Shown here in pieces: positions 9,409-17,940 of a stretch of 64,000 bases of DNA. A model generated the notes under the pieces. The model saw nothing but the letters and a program-made list of their open reading frames with translations, did not search any database and was not told the DNA's origin. Position 1 is the stretch's first letter; every line of letters begins with the position of its first letter. The position numbers were made by a program, and so were the translations under genes. The stretch comes from Bradyrhizobium sp. NAS96.2 (GTDB taxonomy: Bacteria > Pseudomonadota > Alphaproteobacteria > Rhizobiales > Xanthobacteraceae), in the NCBI RefSeq assembly GCF_001908235.1, contig NZ_LGHK01000071.1, forward strand, positions 62,001-126,000, written 5' to 3'.

Positions 9409-11067
9409 ATGAGCGGCATCCTCACGCTGATGCGGCGCTTCGGCGCCGACGAGCGGGGACACTTCGCGATGATCAGCGCCGGCCTGATGACGCTCGTGAT
9501 CGGGTGCGCCGGGCTTGCCATCGATCTCGGCACGATCTTCGCCGATCGGCGCAAGACCCAGAGCACCGCCGACCTCGCCGCGATCGTCGCCGCCGCCAAT
9601 TTGAGCAATCCGGTCAACGCCGCCTCCGCGACGGTGACGCAGAACAACTATCCGGCCAGTGCGCTGGTCAAGGTCGAGACCGGGACCTACACTGCAAGCA
9701 GCGCCATCGCGCCGCAGGCCCGTTTCGTGACCCCGGCGACCGGAATTGCGAACGCCGCGCGCGTCACGCTGACGACCCAGACCCCGCTCTACTTCGCGCG
9801 CTACATCACCGGCGCGAGCAGCTTCAACATCACGACGACCGCCACTGCGACCTCGACCGAAATGGCCACATTCGCGATCGGCTCGCGGCTGCTCTCGGTC
9901 AATGGCGGCGTGCTCAACGCGCTGCTCGGCTCGATGCTCGGGACCACGCTGTCGCTCTCGGTGATGGACTACAATTCGCTGATCAGTGCCAAGATCGACG
10001 CGCTGGACTTCCTGTCGGCGCTGGCAACCCGGATCAACCTGACCGGCGTCACCTATAGCGATCTCCTGAGCAGCAACGTCAAGGTCGGCGATTTGATGGC
10101 GGCCGCGCTGACCACCCAGCAGATCACCAATGGCGCGGGCGCCGCGACCACCGCGCTGTCGACGATCTCCCAGGCGGTTACCGGCTCCTCGACCAAGGTT
10201 TCGCCGGGCACCCTGGTCGACCTCGGCCCCTTTGCCAATCTGACGGTGGGGCAGAAACCGAAGGTCGGCGCCAGCGTCTCTGTATTCGACCTCGTCAACA
10301 CGATCGCGCAGATCGCCAACGGCAGCCATCAGATCGCAACCTCGGTCAATCTCGGCCTGCCCGGCATCGCCAACGTGTCGGTGATCGCGACGATCGGCGA
10401 GCGCCCGGTCGGCTCGAGCTGGATCGCGATGGGCACCCAGGGCGTCAGCGTCCACACCGCGCAGACCAGGACCCTGGCGACGGTCAATGTTCTCGGCTCC
10501 GGCAGCATCGCGTCGATCAATCTGCCTGTCTATGTCGAGGTCGCCTCAGGGACCGCGACGCTCAATGCGGTGTCCTGCGGCCATCCGAACATCGGCACCT
10601 CGCAGGTCACCGTCGGCGTGACCCCGGGAATCGTGGATGCCTGGATCGGCAACGTCACGGTCGCCGACATGACCAACTTCGCGACCAAGCCCAATCCGCC
10701 GCCGGCGACGCTGGTCACCGTGCTGGGGATCCCGATCACGGGCCTCGCCCATGCCGGCATGGGCAACACCACGCCGACCAACGTCAATTTCAGCTACAGC
10801 GACATCCAGGCAGGGACGAAGAAGACCGTAACGACGACCAACTTCCTGTCTTCGCTGACGGCAAGTCTGCTCGGTGACCTCACACTCAACATCGCTGGCA
10901 TTCCGATCCCGGGATTGGGCGCGCTCGTCATGAGCATCCTGAACGGCGTGACGAGCCCGATCGATCAGGTGCTGGCGTCCCTGCTCTCGGCCCTCGGCAT
11001 CGGGCTCGGCCAGGTCGACGTCTGGGTGCTGGGCATCCGCTGCGACGGCGCCGTGCTGGTGAACTAG
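9409..11067 (+). CDS. TadG-like pilus-assembly/membrane-anchored protein
   Basis: A 552-aa protein with an N-terminal membrane anchor (GHFAMISAGLMTLVIGCAGLAIDLG, residues about 22-45) and the RRKTQSTADLAAIVAAAN segment common to TadG/TadE-like proteins. The remainder is a long Ala/Thr/Val/Ser-rich domain, presumably periplasmic. No von Willebrand-type metal site is obvious. ATG 9409 starts one base after the previous stop, so the two genes are coupled. A cell-surface role in Flp-type pili is likely from family knowledge. Confidence 0.8.
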   Translation: MSGILTLMRRFGADERGHFAMISAGLMTLVIGCAGLAIDLGTIFADRRKTQSTADLAAIVAAANLSNPVNAASATVTQNNYPASALVKVETGTYTASSAIAPQARFVTPATGIANAARVTLTTQTPLYFARYITGASSFNITTTATATSTEMATFAIGSRLLSVNGGVLNALLGSMLGTTLSLSVMDYNSLISAKIDALDFLSALATRINLTGVTYSDLLSSNVKVGDLMAAALTTQQITNGAGAATTALSTISQAVTGSSTKVSPGTLVDLGPFANLTVGQKPKVGASVSVFDLVNTIAQIANGSHQIATSVNLGLPGIANVSVIATIGERPVGSSWIAMGTQGVSVHTAQTRTLATVNVLGSGSIASINLPVYVEVASGTATLNAVSCGHPNIGTSQVTVGVTPGIVDAWIGNVTVADMTNFATKPNPPPATLVTVLGIPITGLAHAGMGNTTPTNVNFSYSDIQAGTKKTVTTTNFLSSLTASLLGDLTLNIAGIPIPGLGALVMSILNGVTSPIDQVLASLLSALGIGLGQVDVWVLGIRCDGAVLVN

Positions 11068-11110
11068 AGCACGATCGCGACCGGGCATCACACCGGGGTA
11101 GGAGACGGCC

Positions 11111-11401
11111 GTGAATACAACAATAAGAAGATACAAGACCGACAGCCAGCGATTGGCCTTGATGAAACGCGGCACGATCTTGTTCCGCAACACCAGCGTC
11201 GGATGCCTTGTGCTCAACATCTCGACCGGAGGGGCGGGACTTTCGGTGGAAAGCGACGCCGCACTCCCGTTCGCGTTCGACCTCGAGATCGAGAGCGAGC
11301 CGATCCGGCGGCACTGCATTCTGGCCTGGCGCCTGGAGCGCCGGCTCGGCGTGACCTTCGAATTCGACCGGATGCTGCGTCCCGAATGCGGCCCCGTCTA
11401 G
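11111..11401 (+). CDS. PilZ-domain-like small protein
   Basis: A 96-aa protein with features of a minimal PilZ fold: basic residues near the start (RRYKTDSQR), then GCLVLNISTGGAGLSVESDA, which corresponds to the DxSxxG-type motif, and WRLERRLGVTFEF near the end. If it binds cyclic di-GMP, the N-terminal RxxxR box is incomplete. GTG start after GGAGAC. It may be cotranscribed with the TadG-like gene 43 bp upstream. Confidence 0.7.
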   Translation: MNTTIRRYKTDSQRLALMKRGTILFRNTSVGCLVLNISTGGAGLSVESDAALPFAFDLEIESEPIRRHCILAWRLERRLGVTFEFDRMLRPECGPV

Positions 11402-11504
11402 CTGAGCGGGCGCGGCCCGCGTCGAACCGCCACGACGCGGCGGTTCGTTCCAATATGATTGAGCTGATTTCGCGTCGTGGTTAGCAATCGCTGGGATATA
11501 CCAG

Positions 11505-11786
<282 letters not shown>

Positions 11787-11824
11787 TCAGGGGCCAAATT
11801 TTGACCGAGATCAGGAACTTTCGC

Positions 11825-12871
11825 GTGCCCCAGGATCCCACCAAGAAGCCGCTCATCGACCTCCTGTCGGGCCACCGGCAGGCCACGCCGCCGCTCTGGA
11901 TGATGCGGCAGGCCGGCCGCTATTTGCCGGAATATCGCGAGTTGCGCGCCAAGGCCGGCGGCTTCCTGGATCTCTGCTTCACGCCCGAATTCGCCACCGA
12001 GATCACGCTGCAGCCGATCCGCAGGTTCAACTTCGACGCCGCGATCATCTTCTCCGACATCCTGGTGATCCCCTACGCGCTCGGCCGTTCGGTACGCTTC
12101 GAGGCCGGCGAAGGACCCCGGCTCGATCCGCTGGCGACGCCCGGCGAGATCGCGACGCTGGCGACGCAGGCCAACTTCGACCAGCTCGAGCCGGTCTTTG
12201 AAGCCCTGCGCCGCGTCCGCCGCGAGCTTGCGCCCGAGATCGCGCTGATCGGCTTCTGCGGCGCGCCATGGACGGTTGCGACCTACATGGTGGCCGGACA
12301 GGGCACACCGGACCAGGCGCCGGCGCGGATGCTCGCCTACCGGCATCCGGACGCGTTCGCCAAGATCATCGACGTCCTGGTCGAGAACTCGATCCACTAC
12401 CTCGTTGGCCAGCTCAAGGCCGGTGCCGACTGCCTGCAGATCTTCGACACCTGGGCCGGCGTGCTGCCGCCGCGCGAGTTCGCCCGCTGGTCGATCGAGC
12501 CGACCCGGCGCATCGTTGCCGGCGTGCGCAAGCAGGTCCCCGGCGCCAGGATCATCGGCTTTCCGCGCGGCGCGGCGGGCATGCTGCCGGCCTATGTCGA
12601 GCAGACCGGCGTCGATGCCGTCTCGATCGACTGGGCAGCCGAGCCGTCGATGATCCGCGAACAGGTGCAGAGCCGCGTTGCCGTGCAGGGCAATCTCGAT
12701 CCGCTGGCCCTGATCGCCGGCGGCGCCGCGCTCGACCGCGCGGTGGACGATGTGCTGGAGAATTTCGGCCAGGGCCGGCTGATCTTCAACCTCGGCCACG
12801 GCATCCTGCAGGAGACGCCGATCGCCCATGTCGAGCAGATGGTCGCACGTGTGCGCGCGTATAAGGGGTGA
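11825..12871 (+). CDS. hemE: Uroporphyrinogen decarboxylase
   Basis: A 348-aa HemE, converting uroporphyrinogen III to coproporphyrinogen III in haem synthesis. Signatures: [17 protein letters not shown] near the N-terminus, [12 protein letters not shown] with the catalytic Asp, and [14 protein letters not shown] place the start at GTG 11825 ([14 protein letters not shown]), preceded by AGGA; no ATG exists nearby in frame, and the upstream reading has antisense-like composition. Length fits the family. Transcribed away from the small stress gene. Confidence 0.93.
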   Translation: MPQDPTKKPLIDLLSGHRQATPPLWMMRQAGRYLPEYRELRAKAGGFLDLCFTPEFATEITLQPIRRFNFDAAIIFSDILVIPYALGRSVRFEAGEGPRLDPLATPGEIATLATQANFDQLEPVFEALRRVRRELAPEIALIGFCGAPWTVATYMVAGQGTPDQAPARMLAYRHPDAFAKIIDVLVENSIHYLVGQLKAGADCLQIFDTWAGVLPPREFARWSIEPTRRIVAGVRKQVPGARIIGFPRGAAGMLPAYVEQTGVDAVSIDWAAEPSMIREQVQSRVAVQGNLDPLALIAGGAALDRAVDDVLENFGQGRLIFNLGHGILQETPIAHVEQMVARVRAYKG

Positions 12872-12877
12872 CGTCTT

Positions 12878-12965
12878 GTAGCCCTGATGAAGCGTAGCGA
12901 AATCCGGGTCTCTCTCGCCGGTCGACGAACCGGCCCCGGATTACGCTTCGCTTCATCCGGGCTAC
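12878..12965. repeat. Intergenic palindromic repeat, family B
   Basis: Inverted arms GTAGCCCTGATGAAGCGTAG...AATCCGGG and CCCCGGATTACGCTTCGCTTCATCCGGGCTAC surround a short centre (GCCGGTCGACGAACCGGC). It begins six bases after the hemE stop and may form a terminating hairpin. Confidence 0.8.
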
Positions 12966-12970
12966 TATCA

Positions 12971-13106
12971 CCGTCACCCTGAGGTGGCCGCCTCTTCAGC
13001 GGCCCTCGAAGGGTCGACGGCCCGGCTGGTGGCCGATTCATCCTTCGAGGCTCGCTGCGCTCGCACCTCCAGCGACAAAGGCAAAGCCTTTGCGCGGGGA
13101 TGACGG
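12971..13106. repeat. Intergenic palindromic repeat, family C
   Basis: Bounded by CCGTCACCCTGAGG and GGGGATGACGG, with inner CCTTCGAGGCTCGC and a nested GCAAAGCCTTTGC palindrome. A truncated relative of its left end (CGTCATCCTGAGGTGCGAGC) occurs at 53567-53586. Confidence 0.75.
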
Positions 13107-13114
13107 ATCACTCC

Positions 13115-14746
13115 CTACCTTGCATCCTCCAAAATCATGTCGGACGCCTTTTCCGCGATCATGATCGTCGGCGCGTTGGTGTTGCCCGACATCAGGTCCG
13201 GCATGACGGAGGCATCGACCACCCGCAGCCCCTCGATGCCGCGCACCTTGAGCCGCTGGTCGACTACCGCGAGCGCATCGTTGCCCATCCGGCAGGTCGA
13301 GGTCGGGTGATAGACCGTGCTGCCGGTGCGGCGGCAGAAATCGAGCAGGTCGTCGTCGCTGACCACCTTGGCGCCGGGATCGACTTCGCCGACCGAGTAT
13401 GATTTCAGCGCCGGCGCCGCCAAAATCTTGCGCAGGATGCGGATGCCGTCGATGAAGGCGCGGCGATCGGTTTCGGTCGCCAGATAATTGATGCGGATTT
13501 CCGGCGGCACGCTCGCATCCGCGCTCCTGATCTTCAGCGAGCCGCGGCTCTCCGGGCGCAGCTGGCAGACCGAGGCCGTGAAGCCCGAGAACGGGTGCAG
13601 CTTCTCGCCCATCTTGTCGGTCGAGAACGGCAGGAAGTGGATCTGGATGTCGGGCGACGCCAGCCGCGGGCTGGTCTTGAAGAACGCGCCCGACGTGCCG
13701 GCCGCGATCGTCAGCGGCCCCTTGCGCAGCGCCGCGTAGCGCAGGCCGGCCATGACGCGGCGTACCGGATTGTTGACGACGTCGTTCAGCGTCACCATCT
13801 GCGCGCAGCGCGTGACGATGCGCACCTGCATGTGATCCTGCAAGTCGTTGCCGACGCCGGGCGCATCGAGCACGATCTCGATGCCATGCTGCTTCAACAG
13901 ATCGGCGGGGCCGACGCCGGAGAGTTGCAACAGTTGCGGCGAGTTGTACGCGCCGCTGGAGACCAGCACCTCCCTGCGTGCCTTGGCCGTGCGCAGCTGT
14001 CCATCCTGTCTATACGCAACACCGCTCGCGCGCTTGCCGTCGAACAGGATGCGCTGTGCCAGCGCCGAGGTCTCGACGCGCAGATTGCCGCGCGTCAGCG
14101 CCGGCCGCAGATAGGACCGCGCCGTCGAGGCGCGCCGGCCGCGCCGCGTCGTGGTCTGGAAGAAGCCCGCGCCCTCCTGGGTCGCGCCGTTGAAATCCGG
14201 ATTGGTCGGAATGCCGACCTCGGCCGCGGCATGAACGAAAGCTTCCGACAGCGGATCGTGATGGCGCCAGTCCGACACCGGCAGCGGGCCGCCGGCGCCG
14301 TGATATTTGTCGCCGCCGCGCTGCTGATCCTCCGCCTTCCTGAAATAGGGCAGCACGTCGTCATAGCCCCATCCGGCATTGCCGCGCTGGCGCCAGCGGT
14401 CGTAGTCCTCATGCTGGCCGCGCACATAGAGCAGGCCGTTGATCGAGCTGGAGCCGCCGAGCACTTTTCCGCGCGGCTGGAACACCTGCCGTCCGTTCAG
14501 ACCGGGCTCGGGCTCGGTCTGGTACATCCAGTTGACGGACTTTTCCTTGAACAGCTTGCCGTAGCCGAGCGGAACATGGATCCAGATGTTGGTGTCCTTC
14601 GGCCCGGCCTCGAGCAGCAGCACCGAATGCTTGCCGTCGGCGCTCAGGCGATTGGCGAGCACGCAGCCGGCCGAGCCGGCGCCGACGATGACGTAGTCAT
14701 ACTCGGCGACGTCGTTGGTCGACGCGCCATGATTGTTGTTGTTCAT
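13115..14746 (-). CDS. GMC-family FAD-dependent oxidoreductase (choline/alcohol dehydrogenase-like)
   Basis: A 543-aa glucose-methanol-choline oxidoreductase. The FAD-binding [16 protein letters not shown] is at the N-terminus; [14 protein letters not shown] and [17 protein letters not shown] are the two GMC signatures. The active-site His is in [10 protein letters not shown] and the paired Asn in [14 protein letters not shown]. It oxidises an alcohol to an aldehyde; the substrate is unknown. Start is ATG 14746 after GGGGGAAA. It lies 178 bp behind the GntR gene on the same strand and next to the diiron operon. Confidence 0.92.
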   Translation of the reverse strand: MNNNNHGASTNDVAEYDYVIVGAGSAGCVLANRLSADGKHSVLLLEAGPKDTNIWIHVPLGYGKLFKEKSVNWMYQTEPEPGLNGRQVFQPRGKVLGGSSSINGLLYVRGQHEDYDRWRQRGNAGWGYDDVLPYFRKAEDQQRGGDKYHGAGGPLPVSDWRHHDPLSEAFVHAAAEVGIPTNPDFNGATQEGAGFFQTTTRRGRRASTARSYLRPALTRGNLRVETSALAQRILFDGKRASGVAYRQDGQLRTAKARREVLVSSGAYNSPQLLQLSGVGPADLLKQHGIEIVLDAPGVGNDLQDHMQVRIVTRCAQMVTLNDVVNNPVRRVMAGLRYAALRKGPLTIAAGTSGAFFKTSPRLASPDIQIHFLPFSTDKMGEKLHPFSGFTASVCQLRPESRGSLKIRSADASVPPEIRINYLATETDRRAFIDGIRILRKILAAPALKSYSVGEVDPGAKVVSDDDLLDFCRRTGSTVYHPTSTCRMGNDALAVVDQRLKVRGIEGLRVVDASVMPDLMSGNTNAPTIMIAEKASDMILEDAR

Positions 14747-14924
14747 TGGTTTCCCCCGGCCATGCGGCGCGGCCGGCAGAGTTGCGTCCCTGCCCAGCAT
14801 TGGAAAAAGACCTAGCGAGCGAGGCAGATACGGTCAAGAAAGTTAGCTGACGATCCAGATCGGTACCACCGGACCTCTGACCGCTGGATCGGCGGCCACG
14901 AACGCACCAACGCGACGGGTGCGT

Positions 14925-15734
14925 TCAGCTCCCCGCTTTGCGCCGCCGCGTCCCGGCGCGTTCCGGGTTCCGCCGCGCGGGCTTGGTCGCCGCGTGATCG
15001 GCGCGGGAGCCGGACGGCAGGCCGTATTTCGCCGACGCGGCCTCCAGCGACGCCTCCTCGTCGGGCACATGGAGGCTCGAGAGAAAATCCGCGCCGGCCC
15101 GCATCACATGCTCGGCCGCAAGCGTTGCCGCAGCACGCTCATCGCCGGCGATGATGGCGCGCAGGATCGCTGCGTGCTCGTCCCAGGTGCGGGCCTGCCG
15201 CACCGGATCGGTCGGTGAGAACAGCATCGCCGTGCGCTCGCGCAGCCGCTTGAGCAGATCGGCGAGCACGCGGTTGCGGCCGGCCTCGGCCAATTCATGG
15301 TGGAATTGCTGGTTGAGATCCGGCAACAGGTCGTAGCGCCGTCCCGCCACCGCCTCGTTGCCCTGCTTCAACACCGCCGCGATCCGCTTGATGATGCTCT
15401 CTTCGCGGCGACGCGCAGCCAGGCGCGCATTCTGCCCCTCGAGCAGCGCGCGGACCTCGACCGTCTCGCGCGCTTCCTCATCGCTCATCGTGATCACGGA
15501 AGCACCGCGCCGCGCGGTCACCTCGACGAGCCCTTCCGACTCCAGCACGCGGATCGCCTCGCGCACGGGATTGCGGGAAACGCCGAGCTCATCGGCGAGA
15601 CGGCCCTCGACCAGCCGCTCGCCGGGCTTCAGCCGCCGGCTCAGGATCGCCTGCCGCAGTTCCTCGATGACCCTGCCGTGGAGGGAGAGGTAGTCGTCGC
15701 CGAGACGTTTGGAGCTTCCGAGCTTGCCTGCCAT
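14925..15734 (-). CDS. GntR-family regulator (FadR/FCD type)
   Basis: A 269-aa protein with an N-terminal winged helix (residues about 15-85: RLADELGVSRNPVREAIRVLESEGLVEV) and a helical FCD ligand domain with the metal-binding Asp/His pattern (DLNQQFHHELAEA, TWDEHAAILRAI). The C-terminus is basic. It lies 127 bp after the ferredoxin gene on the same strand. It is the closest candidate regulator for the GTATAC operators at 17708-17720 and 17896-17908, which fit the GntR pattern GT-N2-AC. Confidence 0.9.
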   Translation of the reverse strand: MAGKLGSSKRLGDDYLSLHGRVIEELRQAILSRRLKPGERLVEGRLADELGVSRNPVREAIRVLESEGLVEVTARRGASVITMSDEEARETVEVRALLEGQNARLAARRREESIIKRIAAVLKQGNEAVAGRRYDLLPDLNQQFHHELAEAGRNRVLADLLKRLRERTAMLFSPTDPVRQARTWDEHAAILRAIIAGDERAAATLAAEHVMRAGADFLSSLHVPDEEASLEAASAKYGLPSGSRADHAATKPARRNPERAGTRRRKAGS

Positions 15735-15861
15735 GAACTGACCTGTCCGGCCGCGCCTCGCTCAATGCATGGACACCGGAGGTCCAACGAGCTGCCAGAC
15801 TCCTGGCCGAATGACCGCGATCGCGTATTTAGACCGCCGGCTGCTTGCCATCAAGCCGCGC

Positions 15862-16191
15862 TCATTCGCCGTCAACAGCTACGGGCCGCGCCGCCTGCAC
15901 CGCGGTCTTCGGTACCCACGACACGCTGACGCTGCCGGTCAGAAAGGTCTGGCACGCCATCCGATAGCCGGCGGCGAACTGCGCGTCGGTGAGGTGCTTG
16001 CGCTCCTTCGGCTTGATCGCATCGGTGTTCTCGATGCCCTTCTCGATCAGGCATTTGCAGGTTCCGCACAGCCCGCCGCCGCACTTGAACGGAATGCCGC
16101 CCTGCTCGCGCAGCGAGACGCGCAGCAGGTTGCTGTTCTCCGCGGCGGTCACGGTTTTCCCGCCATTGGTCAGAAACGTGACTTCGATCAT
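15862..16191 (-). CDS. [2Fe-2S] ferredoxin (downstream of pair)
   Basis: A 109-aa plant/adrenodoxin-like ferredoxin. Cluster ligands are Cys37, Cys42, Cys45 and Cys80 (C-x4-C-x2-C...C), in KCGGGLCGTCKC and RMACQ. The four-gene minus-strand operon order is diiron protein, ferredoxin, 98-aa protein, this ferredoxin. It lies 12 bp behind the 98-aa gene. It probably passes electrons to the diiron protein or a partner oxygenase; no ferredoxin reductase gene is in the operon. Confidence 0.9.
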   Translation of the reverse strand: MIEVTFLTNGGKTVTAAENSNLLRVSLREQGGIPFKCGGGLCGTCKCLIEKGIENTDAIKPKERKHLTDAQFAAGYRMACQTFLTGSVSVSWVPKTAVQAARPVAVDGE

Positions 16192-16203
16192 CCCGGCATC
16201 CGC

Positions 16204-16500
16204 TCAGCGCTTGCGCAGCTTGGTGTCCATGTGGCCGAACGTGATGAGGTGCTTGAGCTCGTTCAGCGCCCGCTCGGGCGTTTCGAACTTCTCGAGGAAT
16301 TTCGAGGGCACCTCGTTCACGATCGGCGGCGACCAGGCCTCGTCGATCACCCTGACCTTGGTCTCCGCGACCAGCTCGGCAATCACGAACGTCGCTTTCC
16401 TGATGCCGTAGAACAAATAGTCATAGGCCGCGAGCGGCCGCAGGCCCTCGACGATCTCGGTGCGAAACTGCCCCGGCTTGCTCGTCAGTATCACATACAT
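16204..16500 (-). CDS. Unrecognised 98-aa protein in the diiron/ferredoxin operon
   Basis: I do not recognise this protein. It is 98 aa, soluble and Cys-free, with a beta-rich first half (MYVILTSKPGQFRTEIVEGL, YDYLFYGIRKATFVIAEL) and a helical, charged C-terminus (FLEKFETPERALNELKHLI). It is wedged between two ferredoxin genes with gaps of 3 and 12 bp, so it is almost certainly made with them. Its size and lack of a cofactor motif suggest a small subunit, effector or scaffold for the oxidase, but that is inference. Confidence 0.75.
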   Translation of the reverse strand: MYVILTSKPGQFRTEIVEGLRPLAAYDYLFYGIRKATFVIAELVAETKVRVIDEAWSPPIVNEVPSKFLEKFETPERALNELKHLITFGHMDTKLRKR

Positions 16501-16503
16501 CGG

Positions 16504-16848
16504 TCACGTCCTCCCAAACGCGGCGCCGGCCGGCGCGACGATGTCGGCCAGCGGGGTCGCCTCCTGCGACAGTTCAACGTCATGCGTGAGCCAGAGCTGG
16601 CAAGCGAGGCGATAACCCTGCTCGATCCTGGCACCGAGGCGCTTCTTTTCCTTCCAATTCGGCTCCGGCAGGTGCTCGCCGCCCTTGATGATCAGCGACG
16701 CGCACTTCCCGCACTTCCCCATCCCGCAGCCGTACAGGAAGTTGGGATAGGGAAACTGGCGGATGCCGGCGCGGACGACGAGATTGGTGTTCTCCTTGAC
16801 CTCGCCGACGAAGGTCTCGCCGTTGCGGTGAAAAATGACGTTGGGCAT
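16504..16848 (-). CDS. [2Fe-2S] ferredoxin (upstream of pair)
   Basis: A 114-aa ferredoxin with ligands Cys41, Cys46, Cys49 and Cys83 (GCGMGKCGKC ... LACQ). It differs clearly from the second ferredoxin in the operon, so they are not a recent duplication. It starts 21 bp after the diiron protein and ends 3 bp before the 98-aa gene. The residues before the cluster (FPYPNFLYGCGMGKC) are aromatic-rich, possibly a partner-docking face. Confidence 0.9.
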   Translation of the reverse strand: MPNVIFHRNGETFVGEVKENTNLVVRAGIRQFPYPNFLYGCGMGKCGKCASLIIKGGEHLPEPNWKEKKRLGARIEQGYRLACQLWLTHDVELSQEATPLADIVAPAGAAFGRT

Positions 16849-16869
16849 CGCCGCGCTGCTCCCCGCGAC

Positions 16870-17637
16870 TCAGGCCTGCAACAGCACGCGTTCTTCGGCG
16901 GAGACGCCGCTGGCGAGATCGAGCTCCGCCAGCGGAATGTCGTTTGCGACATAGTCGTGGTACAGCGCAGTGGTGTAGAGCAGCCGCATCTGTGCGCCGA
17001 CCTCGCAGATCTTGAGGCAGCGCTGCTGCAGCTCGACCGTGTTGGCGTGCTCCAGCACGATCTGGTAGCCGCGCTCGCCGTGGATCTCGTCCGACACGAT
17101 ATGAAGGTCGAAGAACTCGACTTCCTCGTCGGTGAATTTGTACTTCTCGCGCAGGGTCGGCGTCTGCTTGCGATAGATCGAGGGCACCTGCGACTCCAGG
17201 CCGACCACGAGGCCGGCCACCGCGACGATCGGATCCTCGCGCATCGCGACCGCATAGCACCAGCTCTGCAGCCCGCGCGTCGTCGGCGTCATGTTGTCGG
17301 GATCCTTGATGCGCGCCGCGGTCGTGCCGCAGGCCTCCGCGAAGCGGATCAAGAGATCGGTGTGACGGTCGCCGCCGATCTCCTCCTCATACATGTTGGC
17401 GAGCAGGAAGTCCTTGGCCTCCTGGTACTGCTCCGGCATCCGCGCATAGATGTAGCCGAGGTAGTCGGCGAACGGACCGACATAGTGATAGTGGTTCTCC
17501 GCCCAGCGCGCGAGATGCGCGCGGCTGAGCTTGCCGCTGGCCCAGGCGACGCTGAACGGCGCCTTGTTGGCGCTCTTCCCCTTGATGGCATTTTCGAGGG
17601 CCGCTCGAAATTCCACATGATCCATCGGCTTCTGCAT
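16870..17637 (-). CDS. Haem-oxygenase-like diiron oxidase (TenA/PqqC/CADD-like)
   Basis: A 255-aa all-helical protein of the haem-oxygenase-like diiron superfamily. A full candidate ligand set is visible at family spacing: Glu85, His92, Glu148, His179, Asp183 and His186 (YEEEIGGDRH, VVGLESQ, DLHIVSDEIH). NHYHY at 48-52 is another conserved-looking cluster. Relatives cleave or oxidise amino or fatty acids with O2. First gene of a four-gene operon with two ferredoxins. ATG 17637 follows AGGAGCG. The substrate is unknown; the divergent permease-aldehyde dehydrogenase operon suggests import and later aldehyde oxidation. Confidence 0.87.
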   Translation of the reverse strand: MQKPMDHVEFRAALENAIKGKSANKAPFSVAWASGKLSRAHLARWAENHYHYVGPFADYLGYIYARMPEQYQEAKDFLLANMYEEEIGGDRHTDLLIRFAEACGTTAARIKDPDNMTPTTRGLQSWCYAVAMREDPIVAVAGLVVGLESQVPSIYRKQTPTLREKYKFTDEEVEFFDLHIVSDEIHGERGYQIVLEHANTVELQQRCLKICEVGAQMRLLYTTALYHDYVANDIPLAELDLASGVSAEERVLLQA

Positions 17638-17707
17638 CGTGGCGCTCCTGTGCCGTGAAGAAATTGCCGTCCAGGCAAACCGGTCATGGTCATACCCAGC
17701 TCTTTTT

Positions 17708-17720
17708 GTATACTGTATAC
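17708..17720. promoter_or_regulatory. GntR-type operator, site 1
   Basis: GTATACTGTATAC is a perfect 13-bp inverted repeat with two GTATAC halves, matching the GT-N2-AC core used by FadR-type GntR regulators. It overlaps the expected -10 region of the diiron operon. Confidence 0.7.
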
Positions 17721-17895
17721 GATTTAGGTGGCTGTCAACACCGAAGACTGGGCTCCTCACCCCGCATCCTCAGCGGCATTATCCGCATGGCAAGCCGCTA
17801 TTTTGTGCTGCTATTGCACAAAAAAGCGGTTAGGACGCTCACGCCCCTGATACGCCGCGCGGATCGCGAGCTCGTAATTTGCGCTTGCCATTCTT

Positions 17896-17908
17896 GAATA
17901 CAGTATAC
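17896..17908. promoter_or_regulatory. GntR-type operator, site 2
   Basis: GAATACAGTATAC matches the reverse complement of site 1 (GTATACAGTATAC) at 12 of 13 positions. It precedes the permease gene. Confidence 0.68.
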
Positions 17909-17940
17909 ATTATTTGCGCATTAGAGGGGAAACAACAATC

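Larger units (their letters stand above)
17638..17940. promoter_or_regulatory. Divergent control region of the diiron and permease operons
   Basis: A 303-bp non-coding region between divergent start codons. For the minus strand, a perfect -35 TTGACA reads from 17738 to 17733, with the operator at 17708-17720 just downstream where the -10 should be. The second operator (17896-17908) lies 33 bp before ATG 17941. Both operators carry the GTATAC core. Confidence 0.65.

Noticed and set aside
11440..11460. GGAAC on the minus strand near 11450
   Set aside because: No CGTT at the right distance, and no gene lies downstream.
15769..17658. 629-aa open frame on the plus strand across the ferredoxin operon
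   Set aside because: It runs opposite to four genes with intact cluster and metal motifs and has antisense-like composition.
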